Shown one piece after another: positions 23,321 to 34,136 of a stretch of DNA of 64,000 bases. The position numbers were made by a program, and so were the translations under genes. The DNA comes from Doris montereyensis (Eukaryota; Mollusca; Gastropoda; Nudibranchia; Dorididae). Under the pieces are notes generated by a model. That model saw only the letters and a list, made by a program, of their open reading frames with translations. It did no database searches and was not told where the DNA came from. The stretch is taken from contig JAXRKP010000106.1 of assembly GCA_037039925.1 (NCBI GenBank), positions 1 to 64,000 on the forward strand, read 5' to 3'. Position 1 is the first letter of the stretch, and each line of letters begins with the position of its first letter.

Positions 23321-24368
23321 GGCGAGTTTTGGACCCAAAGGTTGATTTTCTGTTCTTTGCTTGTCGGGTAGAACGATCATTTATCTACAAGTTCATGGCA
23401 GAAAAATGTCCATATGACGTATAAATTTTGTTTTACAGAATATTTTGTAGGCGGGGGTAGGTAAAAACAATCAAAATTTTGACGTAAATTACTTTAACAC
23501 TGACTGAGAAAATGGCAGTAAAAACCTGTTTATTGGTGGTTGATTGCCAAATTTGGCAACACACTACTTGGACCTCTTTTTGCCCTCACCGATCGGCCGT
23601 CTCCCATCGCTGTGTGATATAAGAGGCATTGCGCATCGGTGTGTATGTAAACACACACACAAGCATAGGATATAGAGGGGGAAAATTTAAAAAAACGGTC
23701 ATTTTGACGTCTGTTTTCACAACAGTGCACATCTAAACCTAGATTTATAATCCTATTTACATAAGTAACAATGCCAGAGACTGTTGAAAGAGTAAGGGGG
23801 CTGCTAAACAAGGAAAGCCCGCCTGCCAAGCGTTTGTTTTGTGTTATTTTCATTTGATTTTTTTTTACTTGTATTTTTCTCGAAATGTAGTTTTCACTAC
23901 TAAAATTCTATCTCTGCCATTTTGCGAGCATTTGTATTATATTTGCTTTTTACAGGTTCCTTTTGTCAATGTTAATAGAATAGCGTTGGTTTTTTCAATA
24001 TGTGATAAACTTTTGAAATTTGTTTTTGTTTTAATAAAAATGTCGTTTTTTGTACATTCACAATATATAGATCTAGTATTTTCAAAAATTCATATTTTAA
24101 AAAATATATCCAAAATATCGAAAAAACCCGACTTCATTCTTTAGATATTGAATGGAAAAGACGATCTGCAAGGTTTTGGGTGATTTTATTCATAACTAAG
24201 TGAGGAGATAGATTTTGAACATTGGGTCAAAATTCAAGATGGCGGCCGTTTCTATGGCAACCAAAGACGCTACAAACTTTTAAATCATATAGAATGACTG
24301 TATTTTGACAGTTACTCATGTACATACTAAAAGCAAAAACCTAAACTCAAAAGCAAAAATAATCACAT
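23310..24368 (+). mobile_element. Single copy of the foldback-type repeat inside the minisatellite
   Basis: Homologous to the right arm of the 15.8-17.7 kb element and in the same orientation; its first 80 bases match the central loop region near 16665-16765 in reverse. It ends at the shared gactgtattttgacagttac region. Minisatellite units lie on both sides, so it inserted into an existing array. Confidence 0.75.
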
Positions 24369-24790
24369 CAAATCAATGTTTAACTAGCCCACTTACCTCT
24401 TTTGTCTTTTCAAACCAAATCAAAGTTCTAGCCCATTCTTCACTTTTGTCTTTTCACGCCAAATCAAAGTTCTAGCCCATTCTTCACTTTTGTCTTTTCA
24501 CGCCAAATCAAAGTTCTAGCCCATTCTTCACTTTTGTCTTTTCAAACCAAATCAAAGTTCTAGCCCATTCTTCACTTTCTTTTCACCCCCAAATCAAAGT
24601 TCCACAACTCCTCTTCACTTTTGTCTTTTCCATCAAATCAAAGTTCTAGCCCATTCTTCACTTTGTCTTGCCACCCCAAATCAAGTTCTAGCTCCTCTTC
24701 CTTTTTTGTCTTTTCACCCCAAATCAAAGTTCTAGCTCACTCTTCACTTTTTGTCTTTTCCGCCAAATCAAGTTCCTGGCCAATCTTCAT
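24369..24790 (+). repeat. 44-bp minisatellite subfamily
   Basis: About nine units with ttctagcccattcttcactt, ttgtcttttcacgccaaatc and aaag. It is a diverged subfamily of the 46-47-bp array on the other side of the inserted repeat. Confidence 0.85.
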
Positions 24791-24794
24791 GCTT

Positions 24795-24935
24795 CACTTT
24801 TGGTATGTGGTTTGAGACTTGTTGGTGATCCTATTTCTTTCTCACTTATCTTTAGTCTTGCTGTTTCCTCTTAATTCATCCTGAGATCACCATAATGGTA
24901 GACGGGGGTAATTTTTAATGAAACAAACAAACTTT
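24795..24935 (+). mobile_element. SINE-like repeat S1 inside the minisatellite
   Basis: It carries ttggtgatcctatttctttc, tgtttcctcttaattcatcc, gagatcaccataatggtaga and the tail aatgaaacaaacaaac. It separates the 44-bp and 47-bp subfamilies of the array. Confidence 0.65.
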
Positions 24936-24944
24936 ACTTAGTCT

Positions 24945-25445
24945 TTTCACATCAAATCAGTGTCTTTTCACTCATCAAATCAGTGTTTACCTAGCTCACT
25001 CACCACTTTAGTATTTTTCCAAATCAGTGTTTACCTAGCTCACTCACCACTTTAGTCTTTTCACACCAAATCAGTGTTTCCCTAGCTCACTCACCACTTT
25101 AGTCTTTTCACCAAATCAGTGTTTGCCTAAGCTCTCACCACTTTAGTCTTTTCACATCAAATCAGTGTTTACCTAGCTCACTCACCACTTTAGTCTTTTT
25201 CACACCAAATCAGTGTTTCCCTAGCTCACTCACCACTTTAGTCTTTTCACACCAAATCAGTGTTTCCTAGCTCACTCACCACTTTAGTCTTTTCACACCA
25301 AATCAGTGTTTACCTAGCTCACTCACCACTTTAGTCTTTTCACACCAAATCAGTGTTTACCTAGCTCACTCACCACTTTAGTCTTTTCACACCAAATCAG
25401 TGTTTACCTAACTCACTCACCACTTTAGTCTTTTTCACACCAAAT
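24945..25445 (+). repeat. 47-bp minisatellite subfamily
   Basis: About eleven highly similar units with gtcttttcacaccaaatcag, tgtttacctagctcactcac and cacttta. Homogeneity here is higher than in the older 22.0-23.3 kb part, which suggests recent expansion. Confidence 0.9.
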
Positions 25446-25944
25446 GCCCGTTTTAAATAACAAAATATACTTCATATTTTTTATGGTCCGCGGCAGCAGA
25501 ATTTAGTTCAGAATTAGGGTGACGGCTCATGAATTTGATGAAAAACACTAATCCGTAGCGCCCTGAAAACTATAGCCAGAGGAGCAAACTTGGTGTCATT
25601 GGATTTGTCTATTGTTGACGTTACCTGTGCAAAAATTTAAAGTCATTGAATGAGAGAAATAAATGATAACGTTTAAACACATATGTGTGTGCGGCAGTGT
25701 GTGTTATCTTGACCTCAATTCAGTCAGATTCCACATCACCTTGTGTATCCTCTTATTGTATCAACAATACATGTGCTGTCCTAGCACTGGTACAGTAGTT
25801 ACTGCCCAAATAGCCGTGGCTTGGTATGCAGAGAAAACGGACATTGGTGGCATAGGCGTTAATGGAAAAATCAGTCAGGGCAAAAAAGAAAAGGGGGTGG
25901 GGTGGACGGCCAGGGAGTTCATCGAGTATTTCTTTCTATAACCG

Positions 25945-26040
25945 TTCCCATTCTACTGCCTGGCGTGGTGTATGGGTTTAGATGCCTGAAATGATCTTTC
26001 TCCAGGCTAACATGTCCTGGCATTTTTCTGTTTCATTGAG
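25945..26040 (-). mobile_element. LINE 3'-end fragment
   Basis: Matches the extreme 3' end of LINE copies A and B (minus strand), with the words cattctac..ggtgtatgggtt and gatctttctccaggct. A short 5'-truncated insertion or relic. The roughly 230 bases to its right, including a 94-codon open frame, are not recognised. Confidence 0.65.
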
Positions 26041-26404
26041 TATGGTTGAAAAATTGGACGTTTACCTCCATGTTAAAAGTAAAGGCGATGGACAGACAAT
26101 GATAACAATTCATAACCAGATCGTTTGTTTTAGAAGAGTTCTCAGTTTTAGTAGTAAATTGAATGTGAAAATAGGGACACATAGAAATGGTAAAGCGTGC
26201 GGGCGGATTGACCATCGCTCGCCCGAATACCTGAAGCACAGGATACGGCCAATGCAAGACAGGTGAGCAATAAAACTGTTCACACCTCGTCCCTAACTCA
26301 ATCGCGATGTGTCAGATCAATTAAAATCGACAAAGTAACGTCGTGCAAATTGGTTGTCTTGTTGCTTTTTATTAAATATGCACTCCTATTAGAGGAGTAA
26401 AACA

Positions 26405-26512
26405 GTTGTATTCTTTCCTTTTAATTCTTTCTTTCATCTAGCGGTTTCCTCTTTCTTAATTCTGCCCGAGATCACCTCTTATGGTAGACAAGGTAAATTT
26501 CAATCAATTAAT
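26405..26512 (+). mobile_element. SINE-like repeat S1, diverged copy
   Basis: It keeps ggtttcctctttcttaattc, cgagatcacct, atggtagac and the tail aaatttcaatcaattaatca. The head is poorly conserved. Confidence 0.55.
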
Positions 26513-26629
26513 CATGGTGAAAACAGACCATAACTGACTCCACCAATAAAGACAGAACAAACACATGGCGTTTGGAATTTATAACTCTTAGTCAACCAAA
26601 ACGAGAAATATCTAGATCTAAATACAAAT

Positions 26630-26940
26630 AAATAAGGAATCACACAGTGTGATGTCAGAAGAAAAAGAAGAAAAAGAAAGCAGAAGAAAAAAGAAAAAGA
26701 CGGTGATAAGAATGAAAATGAGGAGAAAGTGAAGAATATAGGAAGGCGAGAATAGAGGTTCAGATCTAGAAAAAATTTGAAATAAAATTATGAAAATAAG
26801 TAAGTAATAAAAGGCGAGGGGAGAGAGAAGAGAGAAAAAAAACAGGAAAGAAAAAGAGAGAAGAAGTGTGAGTGAAACAAAAACGGAAGAAGAGGACAAG
26901 ACTAGATCTAGGTCTAGAAAGAAGGAAGGAAAGGAAGTAT
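26630..26940 (+). repeat. Purine-rich (GA/AAG) tract
   Basis: About 300 bases almost entirely A and G on the plus strand, with GAAGAAAAAG-type words. The minus-strand SL/F-rich open frame is a by-product of this composition. Confidence 0.8.
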
Positions 26941-27338
26941 CAACTTAATCAATTTGTCTTTCATTGCTGAATGAAACATAATTTTAGCCTGCTTCAAGTT
27001 ATTCAAGTTGCAAACTATTGTCAATCACTATCACAGATGTAGTCTTCCTTAACATTAAGGTCAATTTCTTACAATGCATTTTAATTAATTTATTACAACA
27101 ATATCCTGTTACTAGTACTAGTGTAAATAAACAAGAAAGAAATAGCAACGCGGAACTCATGAAACTGATTTTGTTCTCAAAATTTAATTTTTCTGGAATT
27201 GCGGTTTGCTTCTGAGATATCAAAATAAGATTAAAAAACAAGTTTTATTTCATTTGTCTTCACTGACAATTCTAGTATTCATCTTATCTTCTAGAATTAT
27301 TTTGTGACTTATTCTATTATTTTGTGACTGATTTCAGA

Positions 27339-27380
27339 TGATGTTCGAGAGAGATAAAGTTTGCATGATGGGGGCAAAGG
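27339..27380 (+). CDS. UBTF-like: UBF-like exon 5, block B copy
   Basis: 42 bases in phase 0 between gtgactgatttcag and gtaagtt, encoding MMFERDKVCMMGAK. The intron sequence on the left is homologous to that of exon 5A, but the exon itself has diverged strongly. It supplies the helix 1-2 part of an HMG box, comparable in place to FIFSEEKRRQLQEERPEL in UBF, and joins exon 6B in phase. Confidence 0.55.
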
Positions 27381-28099
27381 TAAGTTGAGGAAATGACGTA
27401 CTTGTCATAGTACAAATAACTACAATGTCAAAGAAAAAGTATTGGCCTGGAATTGCATAAAGTGTGTTCACTCTCACTTGACTTTTTCACAAGGCAGTCC
27501 TTACAAAATTAAAATATCCTACTAAAAACCCCAGATCGTACTAGTTGTGGATGTAGGTGAAACCTAGTCAAAGGTGTATACCTATAGGAGGTACATTCAT
27601 AGTCTATTTTGTATGTCATGGAACAAGAATAGCATGCTGTTGTGCGGACTGTGCGGTCCTAAAATCACGATCCACCTACCAGCATGCTCTTCTCATGAAA
27701 CAATTTTTCTCTTTATAAATTGACCACATAACAACATAATTTTTAACAGACACCTAAATTGTCAAGACATGTCTTTTTCATAGATTTCCATCTAGCGTCG
27801 GCCGTTAACAGTGAATTTTACTGTACCTACCAGACAGCATGATATCACGATGCATGATGTTATTTATAAGTTGCCCTGATTGTTTGCCTTTCAACCACTG
27901 CTCAGCATTTCTTTTTACGCATTCACACATTTTATCTTCAGACTCCGGCCGTCTTCCAAGCCTATTGTCCCAACACCCTTCCTTATGTATTTAGATAAAA
28001 GGAAGCCTCAGTAAAAACAAAAACCCTGAGGTAAAGTTGAATAAAGTTATTTTGTCGTTCGTCTTTTACAATATCAACTGACCTCCTGGACAAGTCACT

Positions 28100-28165
28100 T
28101 GTCTGATGTAGGTATTTACTCTCAAGCTAGTGCTTTTACCCATTTGCACCTGGGTTGAGTGGTAA
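28100..28165 (-). mobile_element. tRNA-SINE central-domain fragment
   Basis: Its minus strand carries acccaggtgcaaatgggtaa and agcactagctt, matching the central region of the SINE pieces at 44385-44560 and 51630-51845. Only the central domain remains. Confidence 0.5.
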
Positions 28166-28169
28166 AAAT

Positions 28170-29300
28170 GCGGTTTTTAGAAGGAGGGGCAGCATTAAAT
28201 TAGAAAATTTTGTTTGATATGAACTTTCATGAATTCTGTTCACCCAAAGCAGGAAAATAATGAAAATTGAATGCTTTCAATTTGCGATTAAGCTTTCTCC
28301 TCTTTGACAAACATGGGATCGCCATTTATCAATGGAAAATTTATTCTCTCCTCTACACTGAAACTCAAAATATTGAGCCAATGAGATGCTGTGATCTTTT
28401 ATCTTATTTTTATAACAAAGAATCTTTGAAAACATCAACATCCCATATATGGTTTTAGCCTACAATACATTCCTTGTCTTTATTAGAGTCACATGACATG
28501 GGGACCATCTGCAGCGCCTGAAAGGTCTCATTTTAAAGTACTATCCCTACTCTTTTCTAGATTTTTATGAGAGGGAAAATATTCAAATGACGAAAATCAT
28601 TTCAAATATGATTTTCTCAAAATTATCTTATTTGACTGTTTTTTCCCAGTACTTCTACAATTTTCAACGGATTCATTTGAAAATGTTGCATATAGCTGTT
28701 TTACATTATAAAGAAAAGATAGACATATATAATTTTCAATATCTTTTCGCATTTTCTGAGAAATTCATGATTTTTTTATGGAAAATTGAGAGAAAGTAGT
28801 TTCTTTCCAAGCCTCATTTTATAAAAAAATTTAAACACCCAACTATTCATGATATTTAAAAATCGATACGATGTTTCAAGATATTGGTTTGAAGTTTATA
28901 TGTGCAAATTTATAAACCTCCTAAGTGAAAAATGTAGAACTCTTAGTTTTGAAAATTATCAAAATTCTAGGTGGGTGGCGTTTCCATGGCAACTAGATTC
29001 GCAAAAGTAACTTTCAAAATCCTCTAAGTTTGTCATGCTGAAGTCATTTATGAAGCTTAAAATTGTGTATCACATCAAAATTAAACATCACGCTCAGAAA
29101 ACTGTGAGTGCGTAAGTGTCTTTTCCCAAGCAACATAATGGCAGACCTAGCTTTGCTAGAATTCAAACAAGTTTGGCAGCCTAACCGCTTGGTTACCAAT
29201 GGGACTCCTTTCTATTTGATTAAATTTTAATAATCTGATGTAGTATTATACAGTTGTTTACTTATTTCCAAGTTCAAAAATTGTTTCAATTGGTCTTTGA
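28170..29300. other. Block B intron 5 sequence, unidentified AT-rich repeat
   Basis: No gene. About 28900-29090 contains ggcgtttccatggcaactag. A related motif occurs at 43390-43450 in the opposite orientation (agttgccatggaaagccatc) and in the foldback repeats (gtttctatggcaaccaa). This may be a diverged member of the same repeat superfamily. Confidence 0.4.
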
Positions 29301-29359
29301 TACTATGAATGTTTTACTTAGGAGTGATACGTTTGTCTTGTGTTTTTATCTGTTTGCAG

Positions 29360-29470
29360 ATGGATGGAAAGCAAATTAACGCTCTCTTAAAATCCAAATA
29401 TAACAAACTAGGGGACCAACAGAAATTTCGTTTTATGCTCAAAGCATTGAAGCAAATGCCTGAGTACAAG
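29360..29470 (+). CDS. UBTF-like: UBF-like exon 6, block B copy (intact)
   Basis: 111 bases, phase 0 at both ends, between gtttgcag and gtatgta. It encodes MDGKQINALLKSKYNKLGDQ, QKFRFMLKALKQM and PEYK: HMG-box helix 2-3, equivalent to [23 protein letters not shown] in UBF. It is the intact partner of frameshifted exon 6A; about 90% of bases agree. Confidence 0.8.
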
Positions 29471-29704
29471 GTATGTATTGGAGATTTCTTAGACTCTCTA
29501 GTTAAGAATGTTTATGTGTTTTCTTAGTTTTGAACTTAATTGTCTTAAATATGAGTTTGACCCACTGACCCTAAATTGATGAATTCAAGTTCAGTTCAAG
29601 TTGATTCTGTAAACATTACAATGTACATACATGGTGCCTATATTTAGACCTAGTACCAGTATAATTCTAACAGATTATAATATAACATTGATTGGTGGTC
29701 AGAT

Positions 29705-29756
29705 GGCGTTGCTGGTAGGTCCTATTTCTTTCATTTCAACCTTTCATTTGTCTTTC
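29705..29756 (+). mobile_element. SINE-like repeat S1, 5' half (split by LINE copy B)
   Basis: Head of the S1 unit with gttgctggtaggtcctattt. It ends with the left copy of the LINE target duplication tcatttgtctttc (29744-29756); the SINE resumes at 32276. Confidence 0.7.
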
Positions 29757-32275
29757 TCTTTCTTTCTTTCATTATCGGTTTCCATTCTACCTTTCGGTGT
29801 ATGGGTTCAGATACCCAAGATGATCTTTCTTCAGGATGCCCTGTCCTGGCATTTTCTGTTTCCTTCCAAAAATGTTAAATTTCTATTCTTCAAGGCCTCT
29901 TTTATATCTTCTTCCCTTTCTCCAATGTCTGATTTTGTCTCTTTTAGTTTTCCCTACTACTCTTCTTAGATATTTCATTTCAGCTGCCTGTACTCTACTG
30001 TATTCTCTACTGTTAAGGTTCAGCTTTCACTGCCATAGAGGAGAGTAGGATAATAAACTATGTTGTATGCTGCCATTTTGGTTTTTGTTGACAATTCTTG
30101 TTTACCTACAAATGCCTTTCCTAGATGGCTATATATTGCACTTGCCTTTTGGATTCTCTGCCTGATTTCTTCTCTTAGTTTTCCCTCGGAGTTAATCATT
30201 ACTCCTATGTAATTGTAGCTGTGAATTTGTTCTAATTTCTCCTGCCCAATTTAAGATTTTGTGTTTTGGCTTCCCTAGTTACTAGCATTGTTTTGGTTTT
30301 CTTTGCATTTACTCTCATTCCTCTTTTATTTAGTTTCTTGTTCATAATGTTGATATTGACTGAAGGTCACTTTCTGTTTTTCCAAACAGAACTAAATCAT
30401 CGGCAAATGAAAGCATTGATACATTACTGGTTTTGAGCTTCCACATACCTACATTCATTTTTATTCATTTTTGAGGATGCTTTGGGACTGAATCCATAAA
30501 TGTGATAAACAAAAGAGAACTTAGGATACAACCCTGTCTTACTCCTATATCTACATCAAATTCTGCAGATATGTTTCCAGCTATTCTCACTGCACATGTT
30601 GGTTTATTGTAGAAACTTTTAATGGCTTCTATTAAATTTTGCTCTACATTGTGTTCTTTTGAGGAATGCCGTAGTTCGTCCCTCCTCACAGTGTCAAACG
30701 CCTTTTCTAGATCTATAAAACACATGTGCAAGTCAAGGTTTCTCTCAAGGAATTTTTCTATTCTTTGCCTAATTGTAAATATGTGGTCTTGTACATTTCT
30801 TCCTGGTCTAAATCCACTTTGATGCTCTTCAATCTGATCCTCTACTCTTTTCCTTAGTCTCATTTTCAGTATCCTGGCATACACTTTTCCTGGTACGCTA
30901 AGTAGTGATATCCCTCTATAGTTTGAGCATTCCATACTTGAGCCTTTCTTATGTATTAGTACTACCCGTTCCCTTTTTCCAGTCTTCTGGCACCTGTTTG
31001 GACTTCCATGCTTGTTGGCATATTGCATGTAGTAGTTTGTCTGCCTTTCACCCTTGGTTTTAATCATTTCTGGATAAACTTGATCTACTCCTGGGGCTTT
31101 TCCTAATTTCACTTTTCTTATAGCTGTTTGGATTTTTCCATTGATACATCTACATCTTCAGCTGTCTCCTCTGGATTACTTGTTACTCGTACTAATTGAC
31201 CTTTACTCCTTGTTTCATATGTTTTGGAGGGATTATGTAATTGTTGAAAATACTTTCTGCCACCTTCCATGATTTGATTGTCTTCTTTCATTATTTGTCC
31301 TTTGGCATTCTTAATTTGTCGTATGCTTTTGTCTTTCTCATGCTCTTCATTGCGTCCCAGAACAGCTTTTGATTTCCTTGATAACTTTTTTGAAGTCTTT
31401 GTCCAAACTCTTCCCATTGTTCCTGTTTTGCTTTCCTAACTTCCTCTTTGGCGATAGTTCCTTTACTCAAGTAATCTATCCTATCCTCTGGTCTCTTTGT
31501 TTGCAAGTATTTCTTCCAGGCATCCTTCTTTTCTTTGATCTTAATTTTGACATTCTCATTCCACCATGCTGTTCTTTTCCCATCTCCTTTAATTTGTTTC
31601 CTACCACAGACCTCTTCCGTACAACTGAGGAGTGTTTCTTTATACAATTGCCACTTTTCTTCTAATGTGCTATCATTCAGATCCATCTGCCTTTCACTGA
31701 TAAATCTTTTTATCCTTGATTGGTATATCTCTTTTACTATTTATTTATTTAGTTCCTCTATTTTGAGTTTAGTAGCTTTCTTCTCTTTCCTTTTCTCTTT
31801 GTTTTCTTCAGTCAGTAATCTCATTTTGGCAATCACTAGGTGATGATCACTAAATATTTCTGCTCCTCTGTTTACTCTTGCATCCAATGTACTGTAAAAA
31901 AAGGGAGCTGCTAACTATTATGTAGTCTATGATTTATTTCTCTGCATCAGTTAGGTTTCGGATAAGCCCACTGCACCCTAGGTAGATGGTGGGGCTGCCA
32001 TCTTGAGGCCCCCTACCAGGCCTTATTATTTTCTGTCAGGGTTAACTTTCTTAGCCTTTGGTCATTCAAGATCAGTCTGTAAGGCAGCAGGTTGTTATTT
32101 TTTGTCAGGGTTAACTCCCTTAGCATTTTGTCAGTCAAGACCGACCTGCAAGGCAGCAGGTTGTTTTCTGTCAGGGTTAACTCCCTTAGTCTTTGGTCAG
32201 CCAAGACCGACCTGCAAGGCAACAGGAGACTGTGGAGGACGGGATTATCTACTCTCCGTACAGGTGCTTGCCTGG
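29757..32275 (-). mobile_element. LINE copy B, minus strand, with target-site duplication
   Basis: Same family as copy A, flanked by a 13-bp duplication with one mismatch (tcatttgtctttc / tcatttatctttc) inside an S1 SINE. The minus strand reads three 5' monomers (about 32036-32227), a short end of the endonuclease (SSLFYST, SDHHLVIAKMRLL region, frameshifted), a middle domain (QIKNAKGQIMKEDNQIMEGG), and RT 30465-31112 with NYRGISLLSVPGKVYARIL, FRPGRNVQDHIF, CFIDLEKAFDTV and IGVRQGCILSSLLF. FADDLVLFG follows in another frame near 30390. Most of the endonuclease is deleted, so the copy cannot be autonomous. It ends in a (GAAA)n-type tail. Confidence 0.9.
32036..32227 (-). repeat. Three tandem 5' monomers of LINE copy B
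   Basis: Three direct copies of about 65 bp, each with cagggttaactcccttagcc and aagaccgacctgcaaggcag (minor variants). Copy D has two monomers; copies A and C have one. It is placed as the 5' leader of the LINE, so the monomers may carry its promoter. Confidence 0.85.
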
Positions 32276-32335
32276 TCATTTATCTTTCATCTTGCTATTT
32301 CCTCTTTATTGACCCTGAGATCATATTATTGACAG
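32276..32335 (+). mobile_element. SINE-like repeat S1, 3' half
   Basis: Continues the SINE interrupted by LINE copy B: tcatttatctttcatcttgc, tatttcctctttattgaccc, gagatca. It then runs into unique sequence homologous to block A from 20403 on. Confidence 0.7.
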
Positions 32336-32547
32336 TAGAACCAGACATGGACCTGACATTGTCCAACAAATCGTGTGTTTTTCAAAGTGACAACTAATGG
32401 TATTTTCCTATGTTAGCTTTCCTACTTTGATTTTGATGTCGACAAGGATTAAGAATAGCATTTAAATTAAGATGGAGGTATATCCTAATCTAAAATCTAC
32501 TTAATGCAAGACACAATCACTAGGCCACATCACTTTTGTTTTGCCAG

Positions 32548-32677
32548 GCACAATGTGAAGCCTTTCAAAACAAGAATCAGATTTTAAACCTAAATCCTAT
32601 GAGCTGTACCCGTTCCTTTCCAAGGAAGAGAAAAAAGTGCTGAGGGACCACTATGCAAAACCAACAATGCCACCCAA
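32548..32677 (+). pseudogene. UBTF-like: UBF-like exon 7, block B copy (frameshifted)
   Basis: Acceptor ttttgccag, donor gtaagtg. In the phase delivered by exon 6B it begins AQCEAFQNKNQ, the end of an HMG box, then the frame slips by one base near 32580 and continues as FKPKSYELYPFLSKEEKKVL and RDHYAKPTMPPK. Unlike copy A, the GAAGAGAAAAAAG run keeps frame. Read in the uncorrected frame it ends at a TGA. Both copies are broken, at overlapping but not identical places. Confidence 0.7.
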
Positions 32678-32959
32678 GTAAGTGCCTGCACACATGTTGT
32701 TGTTATCTGGATAGAATTCTGTTGAGATTTTGTACTTTTAGAAATAGACGCCAATGGGAATGGTTTAACAAGTTCCTAGATTTCAATGCATATTATTTCT
32801 ATTGAACCCTAATTTATGTGCAAACTCCCTACCCCTGCCTGAATACCCAATAGACTTGCCTACCCGTTTCCGCCATATAGTGTTGTGATTCCATCAACGT
32901 CCGAAATTAACATTCCACTTTGTTGCATCCATGTATTATGCGTCTTTAACATTATAAGA

Positions 32960-33030
32960 GTGAGATGCCTATGAGATCACCGCATATAGTGGACAGGGTA
33001 AATTCAATCAATCAATCAATGATTGATTTT
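32960..33030 (+). mobile_element. SINE-like repeat S1, 3' fragment
   Basis: Only the end is recognisable: gagatcaccgcatatagtgg, acagggtaaa and a (TCAA)n tail. Confidence 0.5.
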
Positions 33031-33688
33031 TCTGTAGTGATTACTTGTTGAAAGTTATTGTGAGCATTATGTCAACAAGCACAATGTAATTTCCAGTCAA
33101 AGGATCAATAAAGATTATACTATCTTCAGGGATGTAAATCTTTCATATTTCCTCTGATTTCAGATCATTTGAGTTTTCTAGTTTTAACATATTTTTCTCT
33201 TAAGTTTCCTTTTCTTCTCTTTTACTAAAATACTTCTATGTTTGCTGTTATGAATAGATGAGATGATTTAGCACAACAGGATAAAAATTCCCTCCAGGCT
33301 CATCACCAATTTTCATACTAATCATAAGCGGAAACACGCTGCTTCATTTTGACCTTTTACTTTCCATGAACTACAATTTCCACACGTGAGGTCCTGCTAC
33401 TTACACGAGAAGATTTCAGATTTAAAAAATCGAAACCTTCTTTACTTCCTTTCAGATTTTTCAGATTTTTTAGTCTGAAATCTACTAACGCATTTGCAGT
33501 GGAAATAGCCTTTCGCTAAAAGGATTTTGGGATAGATTTAGACAATGTTGAGATGCACCGACTTAGCTCTCTGCAGTGGTAGGGTTTAGTTGTCAATGAG
33601 ATCTATGGTCGATGATTTTTCATTCTTTCATTCCAGGAAATCAAAGCTACATCATTTTACATTTCCTATTGCGTTATTTGCAATTTAT
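33031..33688. other. Block B intron 7 sequence
   Basis: AT-rich with no recognised gene or repeat. Confidence 0.4.
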
Positions 33689-34136
33689 GTGATAATCGTA
33701 TTTATGGGTTATTGTGATTTAATAGTCTGATCTAGACAAGATTAAGATCGATCTGCTTGTGAAGTGACCTAGATCTAAATCTAGATATTTATTATGATGG
33801 CTTGACAACCCTAGGCCATAGCTTGGGTTAGTATATCTGCGTATAAATAGATCCAGGCAGTGAACAGGTAAGCACCTGTACGGGAGTAGATGATCCAGCC
33901 AACGAGTCTCCTGTGATAATCGTATTTATGGGTTATTGTGATTTAATAGTCTGATCTAGACAAGATTAAGATCGATCTGCTTGTGAAGTGACCTAGATCT
34001 AAATCTAGATATTTATTATGATGGCTTGACAACCCTAGGCCATAGCTTGGGTTAGTATATCTGCGTATAAATAGATCCAGGCAGTGAACAGGTAAGCACC
34101 TGTACGGGGAGTAGATGATCCAGCCATCCACGAGTC
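33689..34136 (+). repeat. 224-bp near-perfect tandem duplication at the 5' end of LINE copy C
   Basis: 33689-33912 and 33913-34136 are the same sequence in tandem, differing by about one base in a G run and a few bases at the junction. Each unit holds roughly 175 bases of flank plus the first bases of the LINE leader (ggtaagcacctgtacgggag). The duplication therefore arose at or after LINE insertion. Confidence 0.9.

Noticed and set aside
22050..25445. CRISPR-like direct repeats
   Set aside because: Units are contiguous tandem repeats without unique spacers, in an intron of a eukaryotic gene.
26618..26899. Minus-strand hydrophobic Phe/Leu/Ser-rich frame resembling a membrane protein
   Set aside because: It is the complement of a purine-only tract; hydrophobicity is a composition artefact.
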